A stretch of DNA of 64,000 nt, taken from NCBI GenBank assembly GCA_025655575.1, contig JAHXIP010000010.1, positions 58,807 through 122,806 of the forward strand, read 5' to 3'. The notes under the pieces are model-generated. The model was not told the origin of the DNA, did not search any database, and was given only the letters and a program-made list of their open reading frames with translations. Below, one piece after another: positions 45,713 to 54,732 of the stretch. This stretch comes from Candidatus Thiodiazotropha sp. (ex Monitilora ramsayi) (GTDB taxonomy: Bacteria > Pseudomonadota > Gammaproteobacteria > Chromatiales > Chromatiaceae). Made by a program: the position numbers and the translations under genes. Numbering within the stretch: position 1 is the first letter of the stretch; every line of letters begins with the position of its first letter.

Positions 45713-47021
45713 TCATCCTCACTGGCGAAAACTGCTCATACTACCCCCTATCCTACTGGGCGTTTTACTGTTGATGCTGATGGCCGGCAATAAGGAATCG
45801 CCAGTCAAATCGGAAGGCAGCGAACCCACTAAAATGGTTCGCATCATTGAGACGCCTCAACTTGAGTTGATTCCCGTTGCGGAAGGGTTTGGTTCTATTC
45901 AACCTGCGCGCGTCTGGTCCGGTATTGCACAGGTGTCCGGCCGTATAGTGGAACTCCATCCCCGCCTTAGAGACGGAGAGATCATTAGCCAGGACAGCCT
46001 GCTGTTAAAGATCGATCCTGCTGACTATGAGCTCAATCTCGCTCAGGCTGAGGCGGAACTGGCAGAGCTTGAAGTGGAAGAGACCAATGCCAAGGCCTCT
46101 CTTTCCATTGAGCAAAGAAGTCAAAAAATCGCACAGCGGGAATTAGCACGCATCAACAAGCTGGCGGCCAAAGGCACCGCTTCCCAGAGTGATGTAGACG
46201 ATGCTGAGCGAAATCTGCTAAACAGCCGTAACGCTGTACAGAATGTGAAAAACAGCCTGGCGTTGATACCGACAAAACGTAAGGTACTTGTGGCCAAAAA
46301 AACCCAGGCCGAGAGAGACCTGGAAAACACCAGCGTGCACGCACCGTTTAATCTGCGTGTGGCTAACATGGGGATAGAGATCGATCAGTTTGTCAGCAAA
46401 GGAGAGAGGTTGCTGGAAGGTGATGCCGTCGATCGTGTCGAGGTCATTGCAAGATTCCCCATGTCCTCTTTGCGTCGTCTCTTCATCGGTCGCGAACTGG
46501 CAGATATCAGCAGTGATCTCCTGAATGGAAAGCTGGCGGAGTTTGTCGCCTTCCAACCCCAGGTTCGTCTCGACATGGGAACGACCATTGCTGATTGGGA
46601 TGCCGAGTTTGTCCGCTTCAGTGACAATGTGGATCCTGAGACTCGGACTATGGGCGTCGTGGTTGCTGTCGACAAGCCCTTTGAAAAGGTCATACCGGGT
46701 CTCCGTCCCCCTCTCTCAAAAGGTATGTTCGTCCAGGTGCTCCTGCAGGGCAAACCACAACAGAATCGCATTGTAGTACCGCGCTCCGCTGTCAGAGACG
46801 GTATTGTTTATCTGGCTGATAATCAGAACAGATTGCGTCGTCAACCCGTGGAGATTCTGTTCAGTCAGGGTGAAATCAGTATTGTCAAAAAAGGTATCGA
46901 GGCGGGCCAAAAAATCGTGGTATCGGATCTGGTCCCTGCCGTCAGCGGCATGCTGCTGCAGGCCTCAACGGACGAATCCCTGACGGAGTCCATAGCACGC
47001 GCTGCGAGGGGCCAGCTATGA
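45702..47021 (+). CDS. RND efflux periplasmic adaptor
   Basis: N-terminal membrane anchor (LLILPPILLGVLLLMLMAG), then the lipoyl/barrel-sandwich halves (VSGRIVELHPRLRDGEIISQDSLLLKIDPADYE and ENTSVHAPFNLRVANMGIEIDQFVSKGERLLEG), a long alpha-hairpin between them, and a C-terminal barrel (LSKGMFVQVLLQGKPQQNRIVVPRSAVRDG). Length 439 residues is longer than the first adaptor. Start overlaps the TetR stop and the end overlaps the permease start by 4 bases, showing tight translational coupling. Confidence 0.9.
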   Translation: MLNNHPHWRKLLILPPILLGVLLLMLMAGNKESPVKSEGSEPTKMVRIIETPQLELIPVAEGFGSIQPARVWSGIAQVSGRIVELHPRLRDGEIISQDSLLLKIDPADYELNLAQAEAELAELEVEETNAKASLSIEQRSQKIAQRELARINKLAAKGTASQSDVDDAERNLLNSRNAVQNVKNSLALIPTKRKVLVAKKTQAERDLENTSVHAPFNLRVANMGIEIDQFVSKGERLLEGDAVDRVEVIARFPMSSLRRLFIGRELADISSDLLNGKLAEFVAFQPQVRLDMGTTIADWDAEFVRFSDNVDPETRTMGVVVAVDKPFEKVIPGLRPPLSKGMFVQVLLQGKPQQNRIVVPRSAVRDGIVYLADNQNRLRRQPVEILFSQGEISIVKKGIEAGQKIVVSDLVPAVSGMLLQASTDESLTESIARAARGQL

Positions 47022-50000
47022 TCGATTGGTTCGCCCGCCATCCCACAGCAGCCAATCTCCTCATGGCATCCATCATGCTGTTAGGGCTGACCGCCCTGCC
47101 CGGTCTGCAACGTGAAACGCTGCCAGAAATCCAAAATGATGAAGTAGAAATCAGTGTCATCTACAAAGGTGCCACGGCAGACGATGTGGAAGATGCGGTC
47201 TGCCGTCGTCTGGAGGATGCCCTAGAAGGGATCAGTGATCTGGATGAGATGCGCTGTGAATCCCGAGAGGGTATGGGTGTCGCCACCGCGGTTATGATCG
47301 AAGGCGCCGATATGGCGCGTTTCCTTGATGACGTCAATGCGGAGGTCGATGCCATCGACGATTTCCCCGATCAGACCGAACTCCCGGTGATAAAAGAGTT
47401 GGGGCGCACCGAGCCAGTGATCTCTCTCGCTGTCACAGGACCTGAAGATCCGGTGGCACTCAAAGCCTACGCTGAAAATCTGAAATCTCTGTTGCTGACC
47501 CAAGAGGATATCGCCGAAGTCACTATTAACGGTTTCTCCGATCATCATATCCGGATAGAAATCCCGGATTGGCGGTTACGCCAATTCGGCCTATCCGCGA
47601 GCGATGTCGCCAATGCCGTGGGTCGTCACAGTGTCAGTACTCCTGCTGGCCGTCTGGAGGGTGAGCATGAAGATATTTTGATCCGCTTCGATGATCAGCG
47701 TAAACGTGTGGATGAGTTTTACGACCTGGCTGTCATCTCAAGCAGCAGTGGTGCGACCATTCGTCTCGGTGACATCGCAAAGATTACGGACCGGTTTGAT
47801 CGGGACGAGGAGAAGATTAGCTTTAACGGCGAACGGGCGGCCGTCTTAAATATCGCCAAAACACGCTCACAGGATATTCTGAACGTCCTCGATACGGTTA
47901 AACGTTTTGTTGAGCGAGAGAGTCTTAATGCCCCGCAGGGCATCGCCCTGACCCTCACACAGGACCGGGCATCGGTGGTACAGGACCGGCTTGATATGCT
48001 GGTGCGCAATGGTGCACAGGGACTGTTGGCGGTGTTCATGGTGCTCTGGCTGTTTTTCAGTTTACGTTATAGTTTTTGGGTCACCATGGGGCTGCCGGTC
48101 TCGTTTCTTGGTGCACTGTTTGTTCTGCCGATGGTCGGCGTCACCATCAATATGATTTCCATGGTCGGTCTGCTGATCGGTATCGGTCTGTTGATGGATG
48201 ATGCCATTGTGATTGCCGAAAACATCGCTTCTCGCATGACCAAGGGAGACAAACCATTACATGCCGCAATAACCGGTGTACGTCAGGTTTTACCGGGTAT
48301 CGCTTCATCCTTCGCCACCACGCTGATGGTATTCGGTTCCCTTGCTTTCATCACCGGCGACATCGGCCAAATACTTCGTATCATGCCGATCGTGCTGATT
48401 ATTGTAATCAGTGTCAGTCTGTTTGAGGCCTTTTTGATTCTACCGCACCATTTGAGCCACTCATTGGCCCATATGAAGAAGACGCAACCCTCCCGGTTCC
48501 GGCAGGGATTTGAAAGCCGTTTTGATAAATTTCGAGAAAACTGGTTTGGCCCCCTCCTGGATAGGGCGATTGAGTATCGTTATCTCACACTCGGCATCGT
48601 TTTGATGTTGCTGATCCTCGCCATTGCCATGCCGGTTGGAGGCAAACTGAAATTTGTCGGTTTCCCCGACCTGGACGGTGACGTGCTCGAAGCCCGGGTG
48701 CTGCTGCCACAGGGGACGCCACTAGCACAGACTGAGGCCGTCGTCGAAAAAATCACCCAAGCACTGAATCGCACCAACCAGACCTTTTTGCCTGATCAGC
48801 CCGAGTCACAACCGCTGGTGCAAAATATCACCGTCATCTATGGTCAAAACCCGGATGCCTATGAAACAGGTCCCCACGTAGCCCGTGTGGTCGCAGATCT
48901 GTTGAGTGCCGAGATCCGCAACGCCAAGTTGGACGATGTCATCAACCGTTGGCGGGAAGAGACCGGCACACTGAATGACGTCATCTCAGTTAAGTTCACA
49001 GAGCCTGCTTTCGGCCCTGGCGGTCGCCCCATCGATTTAAGGCTATTAGGCTATGATCTGGATCGCCTGAAGATGGCCTCAAGCGAACTGCAGAACTGGC
49101 TCAACAGCTATCAGGGCGTGAATGACCTGAGCGATGATCTGCGTCCGGGCAAGAGAGAGTTCCGGTTACACCTCAAATCGGGTGCCGGTGTCCTGGGGCT
49201 CGATGCACAACAGGTTGCCGAGCAGGTCAGAGCTGCCTATCAGGGTATAAAGATCGATGAGTTTCCGGTGGGACCCGAAACTTATGAGGTCAACCTTAAA
49301 CTAACCGCAGATGATCGTACGGATGCTGAAGATCTCTACAACCTGAGCATCACCGGCCCGAACGGTGCACTGATTCCCCTCTCTGCTGTTGCCGATATCG
49401 AAGAAGTCCGGGGCTGGGCGCGCATCAATCGCGTCAACCGGCAGCGTGCTGTCACAGTACAAGGGGATGTAGACCGCAGTCAGGTCAACGCACAGGAATT
49501 GCTCGGTCTGGCAAATGCCACCTTCATTCCGGGCTTGCTCGAACGCTATCCCGATGTCAAATATGACATACAGGGAGAGAGTAAAGAGTCTGCAAAAACC
49601 GGCCAGTCTATCGTGCGTAACGTGCTACTTGGCTTGATCGGTGTCTATATGTTGTTAGCACTCCAGTTCAAGGGCTATCTGGCGCCGTTGACGGTCATGA
49701 TTGTCATTCCTTCGGCACTGATCGGTGTGGTATTCGGGCATATGGCCCTCGGCCTGGATCTGACCATGCCCAGTATCGTCGGCATGGCTTCCCTGTTCGG
49801 TGTTGTGGTTAACGACTCGATTCTGTTGGTGGTGTTCATTCGGGATACCCGCGCCAATGGCACTGCGGTGGCACTTGCCGCCAAGCAGGCCGCCCGTGCC
49901 CGCTTCAGACCTATTCTGCTGACATCCATCAGTACCATCGCAGGCTTGACTCCCCTGTTATTGGAGAAAAGTCTGCAAGCCCAGATTCTCATCCCCCTTG

Positions 50001-50161
50001 CAGCCAGCATCGCCTTTGGTCTGACAGCAGCCACAATGGTCGCCCTGTTTTTAGTCCCTTCTGTCTACTGCATCCTGGATGACTTCAATCTACTCGGCAA
50101 ACTACACGATGAGACAGATGAGGAAGAAGTCGTCATACCTTCCCAGCAAAACAACGCATGA
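47018..50161 (+). CDS. RND efflux pump, inner-membrane permease
   Basis: A 1047-residue RND permease with the standard double repeat of one TM helix, large periplasmic loop and cluster of TM helices. TM4 carries the double Asp proton relay (GLLMDDAIVIAENIASRM), unlike the pump at 37099. TM11-12 and the C-terminus (ARFRPILLTSISTIAGLTPLLLE, TMVALFLVPSVYCILDDFNLL) are conserved. It belongs to the group paired with TetR and a membrane-anchored adaptor; the substrate is unknown. No outer-membrane factor is encoded here. Confidence 0.93.
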   Translation: MIDWFARHPTAANLLMASIMLLGLTALPGLQRETLPEIQNDEVEISVIYKGATADDVEDAVCRRLEDALEGISDLDEMRCESREGMGVATAVMIEGADMARFLDDVNAEVDAIDDFPDQTELPVIKELGRTEPVISLAVTGPEDPVALKAYAENLKSLLLTQEDIAEVTINGFSDHHIRIEIPDWRLRQFGLSASDVANAVGRHSVSTPAGRLEGEHEDILIRFDDQRKRVDEFYDLAVISSSSGATIRLGDIAKITDRFDRDEEKISFNGERAAVLNIAKTRSQDILNVLDTVKRFVERESLNAPQGIALTLTQDRASVVQDRLDMLVRNGAQGLLAVFMVLWLFFSLRYSFWVTMGLPVSFLGALFVLPMVGVTINMISMVGLLIGIGLLMDDAIVIAENIASRMTKGDKPLHAAITGVRQVLPGIASSFATTLMVFGSLAFITGDIGQILRIMPIVLIIVISVSLFEAFLILPHHLSHSLAHMKKTQPSRFRQGFESRFDKFRENWFGPLLDRAIEYRYLTLGIVLMLLILAIAMPVGGKLKFVGFPDLDGDVLEARVLLPQGTPLAQTEAVVEKITQALNRTNQTFLPDQPESQPLVQNITVIYGQNPDAYETGPHVARVVADLLSAEIRNAKLDDVINRWREETGTLNDVISVKFTEPAFGPGGRPIDLRLLGYDLDRLKMASSELQNWLNSYQGVNDLSDDLRPGKREFRLHLKSGAGVLGLDAQQVAEQVRAAYQGIKIDEFPVGPETYEVNLKLTADDRTDAEDLYNLSITGPNGALIPLSAVADIEEVRGWARINRVNRQRAVTVQGDVDRSQVNAQELLGLANATFIPGLLERYPDVKYDIQGESKESAKTGQSIVRNVLLGLIGVYMLLALQFKGYLAPLTVMIVIPSALIGVVFGHMALGLDLTMPSIVGMASLFGVVVNDSILLVVFIRDTRANGTAVALAAKQAARARFRPILLTSISTIAGLTPLLLEKSLQAQILIPLAASIAFGLTAATMVALFLVPSVYCILDDFNLLGKLHDETDEEEVVIPSQQNNA

Positions 50162-50303
50162 GACATAAGAGATTGCATTCATTGTGAAGGTATGGAATCA
50201 CCCTCGGATAACATTCCAAACTCAAGATTAGCGATTCAGGTACGCTAACCTTTCTATCAAGCCCGCTGACATGGGCAGTCATATCAAAAAGAATCCAAAA
50301 AAT

Positions 50304-50903
50304 ATGAAAAAGGGACAACTCTTCTATCTGATGGGTGGCTCCGGGGTCGGCAAGGACAGCCTACTGCATTACCTGGAATCCCATCTGGCCCCATCAGCTC
50401 GCGTGGTAGTACCTCGCCGCTATATTACGAGAAAGATCCACAGCGGCGGCGAACCGCATATCGAGATCACCCCTGAAGCCTTTCAGCAGCGTGTGGTGGA
50501 AGGCGGCTTCGCCATGCAATGGCAGAGCCACGGATTCTCCTACGGCATCGGCACTGAAATCGATAGATGGTTGAGTGAGGGTTATCAGGTTATTGTTAAT
50601 GGCTCACGCCACTACCTGGAGACAGCGAGACAGGACTACCCAAATCTCCAGCCAGTATTAGTCACTGTGTCTCACAAGACACTCCACGAACGGCTGACAA
50701 TGCGTGGAAGGGAGAGTCACCAAGAAATTGAAAAGCGCCTGCAGCGGGCCGAAGCGCTAGACCAGGCGCTCATGCACACAGATCTGATCAGGCTGAGCAA
50801 TGATGGGCTTCTCTCCGAAGCGGGTGAGGCTTTAATACATCTCATTCTGTCGAACGATAACCCGCATTTGATGGCATTGGAGCCGAAGACGGCTACTGCT
50901 TAA
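50304..50903 (+). CDS. phnN: Ribose 1,5-bisphosphate phosphokinase-like protein
   Basis: Guanylate-kinase fold: P-loop FYLMGGSGVGKDSLLHYLE at the N-terminus, then VVVPRRYITRKIHSGGEPHIEI and FAMQWQSHGFSYGIGTEIDRWL, which match PhnN. PhnN makes PRPP from ribose 1,5-bisphosphate in phosphonate breakdown, but no other phn gene is in the window; isolated phnN-like genes are frequent in proteobacteria. I use ATG 50304 (MKKGQLFYLMG), where the family normally starts, though the upstream ATG 50271 is possible; neither has a strong ribosome site. Confidence 0.8.
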   Translation: MKKGQLFYLMGGSGVGKDSLLHYLESHLAPSARVVVPRRYITRKIHSGGEPHIEITPEAFQQRVVEGGFAMQWQSHGFSYGIGTEIDRWLSEGYQVIVNGSRHYLETARQDYPNLQPVLVTVSHKTLHERLTMRGRESHQEIEKRLQRAEALDQALMHTDLIRLSNDGLLSEAGEALIHLILSNDNPHLMALEPKTATA

Positions 50904-50937
50904 GGTAGCGCTGAACAAGTCTTGGCGAACCAGATTG

Positions 50938-51031
50938 TAAGTTAAAGCTTTCGCGTCAAGGCATGAATCTTGGCAATAGCCGGACTATTGCCAAGCGTTG
51001 GCAATGCAGAGGCGGAAGCTTTTTAGCTCAC
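50938..51031. repeat. Imperfect inverted-repeat element with an internal perfect hairpin
   Basis: GTAAGTTAAAGC-TTTCGC near 50938-50956 is matched, inverted, by GCGGAAGCTTTTTAGCTCAC near 51012-51031. Between them lies a perfect 11-bp hairpin CTTGGCAATAG / CTATTGCCAAG (50969-50995) with a 5-base loop. It could be a decayed MITE or a structured 3' RNA of phnN; no gene is in it. Confidence 0.5.
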
Positions 51032-51428
51032 AAGATGACCGACCATGATTTGGTTGAGTGCTTCCGTTAGCATCGATTCGGCCAATAGCTGACAGCGTTG
51101 ACAAGCAAAATCCCCGGTTATCCACTGTACTTATTTGTCTGCTATTGAAACAAGATAAAGCGACGCCCATCCTAACTTTGTCTCACCATTTGCAGCATTT
51201 CACTTTTCTTTTCGCCCTATCTCCTTTAATATAAGGGATTAATAATATTGGGGCTGCAACGGTCCCTGACTTAAAATCAATAGCTTACAAACAGTTCGAT
51301 TACGCCTCTGCAAAAATCAACTGTGAGCGGTAAATGCATCGTCTGCCACGGACTGTCTATCGATTCCGTCGCGCAATTCGGGGTACGAAGCAACCGGTAA
51401 GCGACCGAACCCATGAGTGAGCGCAAAT
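51032..51428. other. Upstream region of the SulP-DAB operon
   Basis: About 400 bases with no gene, ahead of six closely spaced plus-strand genes, so it should contain the operon promoter. An AT-rich block around 51225-51250 (TTTAATATAAGGGATTAATA) is the most promoter-like part, but no clear pair of boxes or operator is visible. Confidence 0.4.
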
Positions 51429-53210
51429 ATGTGGCAGCATGTACTGAGTCTTATGTCCGGCTGGAAAGGAGCCTTCATCCCGTTTCTGGAATGGATCGGC
51501 GAACTCAAAAATAAAGACACGGTACGAGCGGATGTTATGGCCGGCGTCACCGTGGCCCTGGTGCTGGTGCCCCAGTCCATGGCCTATGCCCAGCTCGCCG
51601 GTCTGCCGGTCTATTACGGCCTCTACGCCTCGTTCCTGCCACCGATGATTGCCGCATTTTTCGGCTCCTCGAGACAATTGGCGACCGGGCCGGTGGCCGT
51701 GGTGTCGCTGATGACCGCAGCAGCCCTGGAGCCGCTAGCAACTTCTCCTGACACCTACCTGGCCTACGCCGTACTACTGGCCTTAATGGTGGGTCTTTTC
51801 CAGATGTTTCTCGGCCTGTTTAAGCTCGGCGTCCTGGTGGACTTTCTCTCTCACCCGGTCGTGGTCGGCTTTACCAATGCAGGTGCGCTGATCATCGCCA
51901 CTTCCCAGCTGGGCAAGGTATTCGGTGTTTTTGCGGAACGCGCCGAACACCATTACGAAACCGTTTGGAATACACTTCTGGCAGCGGTAGAGGGCACCCA
52001 TTTTCCAACATTGATGATGGCAGCTTTGGCCTTCGGCATCATGTGGGGCATCCGCCGCTTCTACCCTGCTCTGCCGGGTGTTTTGATCGCGGTGGTTGTC
52101 ACGACAGTCATCGCCTGGCTGACTGACTTTGCGACAGCAGGTGGTAAGGTGGTAGGCACGATCCCTGATGGTCTGCCTGGCTTCGCCATACCGACCTTTG
52201 ATCTCACCACTGTTTGGTCATTGATTCCTGCCGCCATTACGATCTCCTTAATCGGTTTCATGGAAGCGATTTCAATCGCGAAAGCCATGGCAGCCCGTAC
52301 CAGACAACGCCTTAACGCCAATCAGGAGTTGATAGGTCAGGGCCTCTCCAATGTCGTATCAAGTGTGTTTTCCGGCTATCCGGTTTCCGGCTCCTTTTCG
52401 AGATCAGCGGTCAATATCAATGCCGGCGCCATCACCGGTTTCTCCTCTATCGTCACAGGCCTGGTCGTCGCGATCACCCTGATATTCCTGACACCGCTGC
52501 TCTATCACCTGCCACAGGCCACGTTGGCGGCCGTTATCATTATGGCGGTTATCAACCTGATCAAGATTGAGCCCATCATTCATGCCTGGAAAGCGCAGCC
52601 CCATGACGCTATCGTCGCGGTTGTCACCTTCGTGCTGACACTTGTCTTTGCGCCGCATCTCGACAAGGGCATCATCGTCGGCGTTTTGCTCTCTCTGGGA
52701 CTCTTCCTCTGGCGTACCATGCGTCCACGTTTCGCCCAACTGTCGCGTTACGACGATGGCACCATGCGTGACATTCGAGTGCATCCCCTGCCAACCAGCC
52801 CGGTTATCTCTGTCGTGCGTTTTGACGGCTCACTCTATTTCGCCAGTGCCGGCTATTTTGAAACCAAGATACTCGGCGTGGTTGCAGCCAACCCCGATCT
52901 GAAATACATCATTCTGGACGGTGAGGGTATCAACCAGATTGATGCTACTGGTGAAGAAGTCCTGCACCATCTGTGGGAACGTTTGCAGGCACAAGGTATC
53001 ACGCTGGTGGTTGCGCGCATGAAAAAACAGTTTATGGATACCATTCGCAGAACGGGATTGAGGGAGAAAATGGGTGACAATTTCTTCTCCCGAATCGGCT
53101 TGGCACTGAACTACATCTGGAACCAATTGGGGGACTCCTACGACCGGGAAAACTGTCCCCTGCGTATACCGGAAAAGCCGGAAAAGAGTGACTCCCATGC
53201 TGGCAGATAA
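51429..53210 (+). CDS. SulP-family anion transporter with STAS domain, probable bicarbonate importer
   Basis: SLC26A/SulP permease: the signature region GVTVALVLVPQSMAYAQLAGLPVYYGLYASFLPPMIAAFFGSSRQLATGPVAVVS and about 12-14 TM helices to residue 430, then a C-terminal STAS domain (about 440-560; VRFDGSLYFASAGYFETKI..., IILDGEGINQIDATGEEVL). SulP members carry sulfate, bicarbonate or other anions. The close link to dabA (45-base gap to the next gene of the run) makes bicarbonate import the best guess, as for BicA and other autotroph SulP proteins, but this is inferred. I use ATG 51429; GTG 51417 is the alternative. Confidence 0.9.
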   Translation: MWQHVLSLMSGWKGAFIPFLEWIGELKNKDTVRADVMAGVTVALVLVPQSMAYAQLAGLPVYYGLYASFLPPMIAAFFGSSRQLATGPVAVVSLMTAAALEPLATSPDTYLAYAVLLALMVGLFQMFLGLFKLGVLVDFLSHPVVVGFTNAGALIIATSQLGKVFGVFAERAEHHYETVWNTLLAAVEGTHFPTLMMAALAFGIMWGIRRFYPALPGVLIAVVVTTVIAWLTDFATAGGKVVGTIPDGLPGFAIPTFDLTTVWSLIPAAITISLIGFMEAISIAKAMAARTRQRLNANQELIGQGLSNVVSSVFSGYPVSGSFSRSAVNINAGAITGFSSIVTGLVVAITLIFLTPLLYHLPQATLAAVIIMAVINLIKIEPIIHAWKAQPHDAIVAVVTFVLTLVFAPHLDKGIIVGVLLSLGLFLWRTMRPRFAQLSRYDDGTMRDIRVHPLPTSPVISVVRFDGSLYFASAGYFETKILGVVAANPDLKYIILDGEGINQIDATGEEVLHHLWERLQAQGITLVVARMKKQFMDTIRRTGLREKMGDNFFSRIGLALNYIWNQLGDSYDRENCPLRIPEKPEKSDSHAGR

Positions 53211-53231
53211 GTTAACCGGACTCTCTACCGA

Positions 53232-53247
53232 TAGGACCTGTTAACAC
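53232..53247. repeat. Short remnant of a MITE-B end
   Basis: TAGGACCTGTTAACAC differs at one base from the terminus of MITE-B (TAGGGCCTGTTAACAC). It lies 9 bases before the start codon of the next gene, where a ribosome binding site would be expected; no inverted partner is nearby. It could be an excision scar or a coincidence. Confidence 0.45.
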
Positions 53248-53255
53248 ACACTGTC

Positions 53256-54716
53256 ATGCCTAGTCTGAGCTACTTACTGTTGGTGCCTCTTACCGGTGCG
53301 CTGTTAATCATACTGTTACCGCGCACGAACAGTTTGGCTATACGCACAACCGCTCTGATTGCCTCAGGAATCACTCTCCTGCTGTCTTGGGCCTATCTGA
53401 CAGAGTTTGATCAAACCCAAGCAGGCGTGCAGTTTTTACAGCAGGCAGCATGGCACACCCGGCTCGGCAGCTCCTTTGCTCTTGCATTGGATGGGTTCTC
53501 TTACCCAATGGTACTGCTCGCTACACTGTTGTGTTTCGTCGCGCTATTGGCGTCTGCCAGTGTGCAGACGCGGGTTAAAGGCTACTACAGCCTGGTGTTG
53601 CTGCTGGAGACTGCAATGCTGGGGGTCTTCATGGCGCAGGACTGGTCCCTCTTCTACATTTTTTGGGAACTCACGCTGATCCCCCTGTTCTTCCTGATCG
53701 ACCGCTGGGGCGGTAAGAACCGTCACGGTGCCGCACTGAATTTCGTGCTCTATACCATGGGTGGTTCTGTCTTCATGCTGATCAGTCTGTTGGTGCTCTT
53801 CGATGCCGTGCCCGGTCATTCCTTCTCCATGGCGGCAATGGCGGAGAGCGGCCGTGGTCTGCCGCAGCATACGCAGGTATTGATATTCCTGGGTTTCCTG
53901 ATCGGTTTCGGCGTTAAAATGCCGATCTTTCCGCTGCACGGGTGGTTGCCACTGGCGCATGTCGAGGCCCCCAGTCCCATCTCAATACTCCTCTCCGGTA
54001 TTCTGCTGAAGATGGGCTCCTACGGGCTGATCCGAGCAGCGGGTATGCTGCCAGAAGCAGTACTGGCGCTACAGGATCTACTCGTTGTACTCGCCTTCGT
54101 CAGCCTGATATATGGTGGGCTACTTGCCTGGCGACACAGTGACCTCAAAGCCATGATTGCCTATTCGTCCATCAGCCATATGGGGGTGGTCCTGCTCGGT
54201 ATCGCCGCACTCAATCTGGCCGGACTGCATGGCGCACTGATGCAGATGGTGGCCCACGGCCTGGTTGCCGGCTCCCTTTTTCTACTGATCGGCCTGCTCT
54301 ATGAACGGACCAAGACCCGGGATGTAACCCACTACAGCTCATTGGTCAGGGTCACCCCCAGATTCGCCTTTTTCACAACGTTTGCCTTCATCGCAGCCGT
54401 CTCCCTGCCCGGCACCGCAGGCTTCGTCGCAGAGCTGAATGCATTGATCGGGGGATTCGCCCGATGGGGCTGGGTTGCCTCCCTGCTGACGGTGGGCGTG
54501 CTGCTGAGTGCCGCCTACGCGGTGCGATCCATCAGTCAACTCTTCACCGGTCCGGTCCGCCCGGGCATGCGCGAGGTAGAGGATCTGAAGCCGGTGGAGC
54601 TGCTGGCAGCGGGAACACTGGCAGCTGGCACGCTCATTTTGGGTTTTATGCCGAGCCCGGTACTCAATCTGGTGAATGCCTCCGCCACCCAGCTGGCCCT
54701 GCTGTTCAACCCCTGA
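53256..54716 (+). CDS. Proton-conducting antiporter-like membrane subunit (NuoM-like) of DAB locus
   Basis: PF00361-type, 486 residues, about 14 TM helices. The four residues of the ion path of NuoM are conserved: Glu138 (FYIFWELTLIPLFFL), Lys221 (FGVKMPIFPLHGWLP), Lys252 (LSGILLKMGSYGLIR) and Glu394 (GTAGFVAELNAL). It is therefore a competent-looking proton or sodium channel subunit. No nuo genes accompany it, and dabA follows 16 bases later, so it probably energises carbon uptake rather than serving complex I. The start has no clear ribosome site. Confidence 0.9.
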   Translation: MPSLSYLLLVPLTGALLIILLPRTNSLAIRTTALIASGITLLLSWAYLTEFDQTQAGVQFLQQAAWHTRLGSSFALALDGFSYPMVLLATLLCFVALLASASVQTRVKGYYSLVLLLETAMLGVFMAQDWSLFYIFWELTLIPLFFLIDRWGGKNRHGAALNFVLYTMGGSVFMLISLLVLFDAVPGHSFSMAAMAESGRGLPQHTQVLIFLGFLIGFGVKMPIFPLHGWLPLAHVEAPSPISILLSGILLKMGSYGLIRAAGMLPEAVLALQDLLVVLAFVSLIYGGLLAWRHSDLKAMIAYSSISHMGVVLLGIAALNLAGLHGALMQMVAHGLVAGSLFLLIGLLYERTKTRDVTHYSSLVRVTPRFAFFTTFAFIAAVSLPGTAGFVAELNALIGGFARWGWVASLLTVGVLLSAAYAVRSISQLFTGPVRPGMREVEDLKPVELLAAGTLAAGTLILGFMPSPVLNLVNASATQLALLFNP

Positions 54717-54732
54717 TGACGGTAACCGAGAG

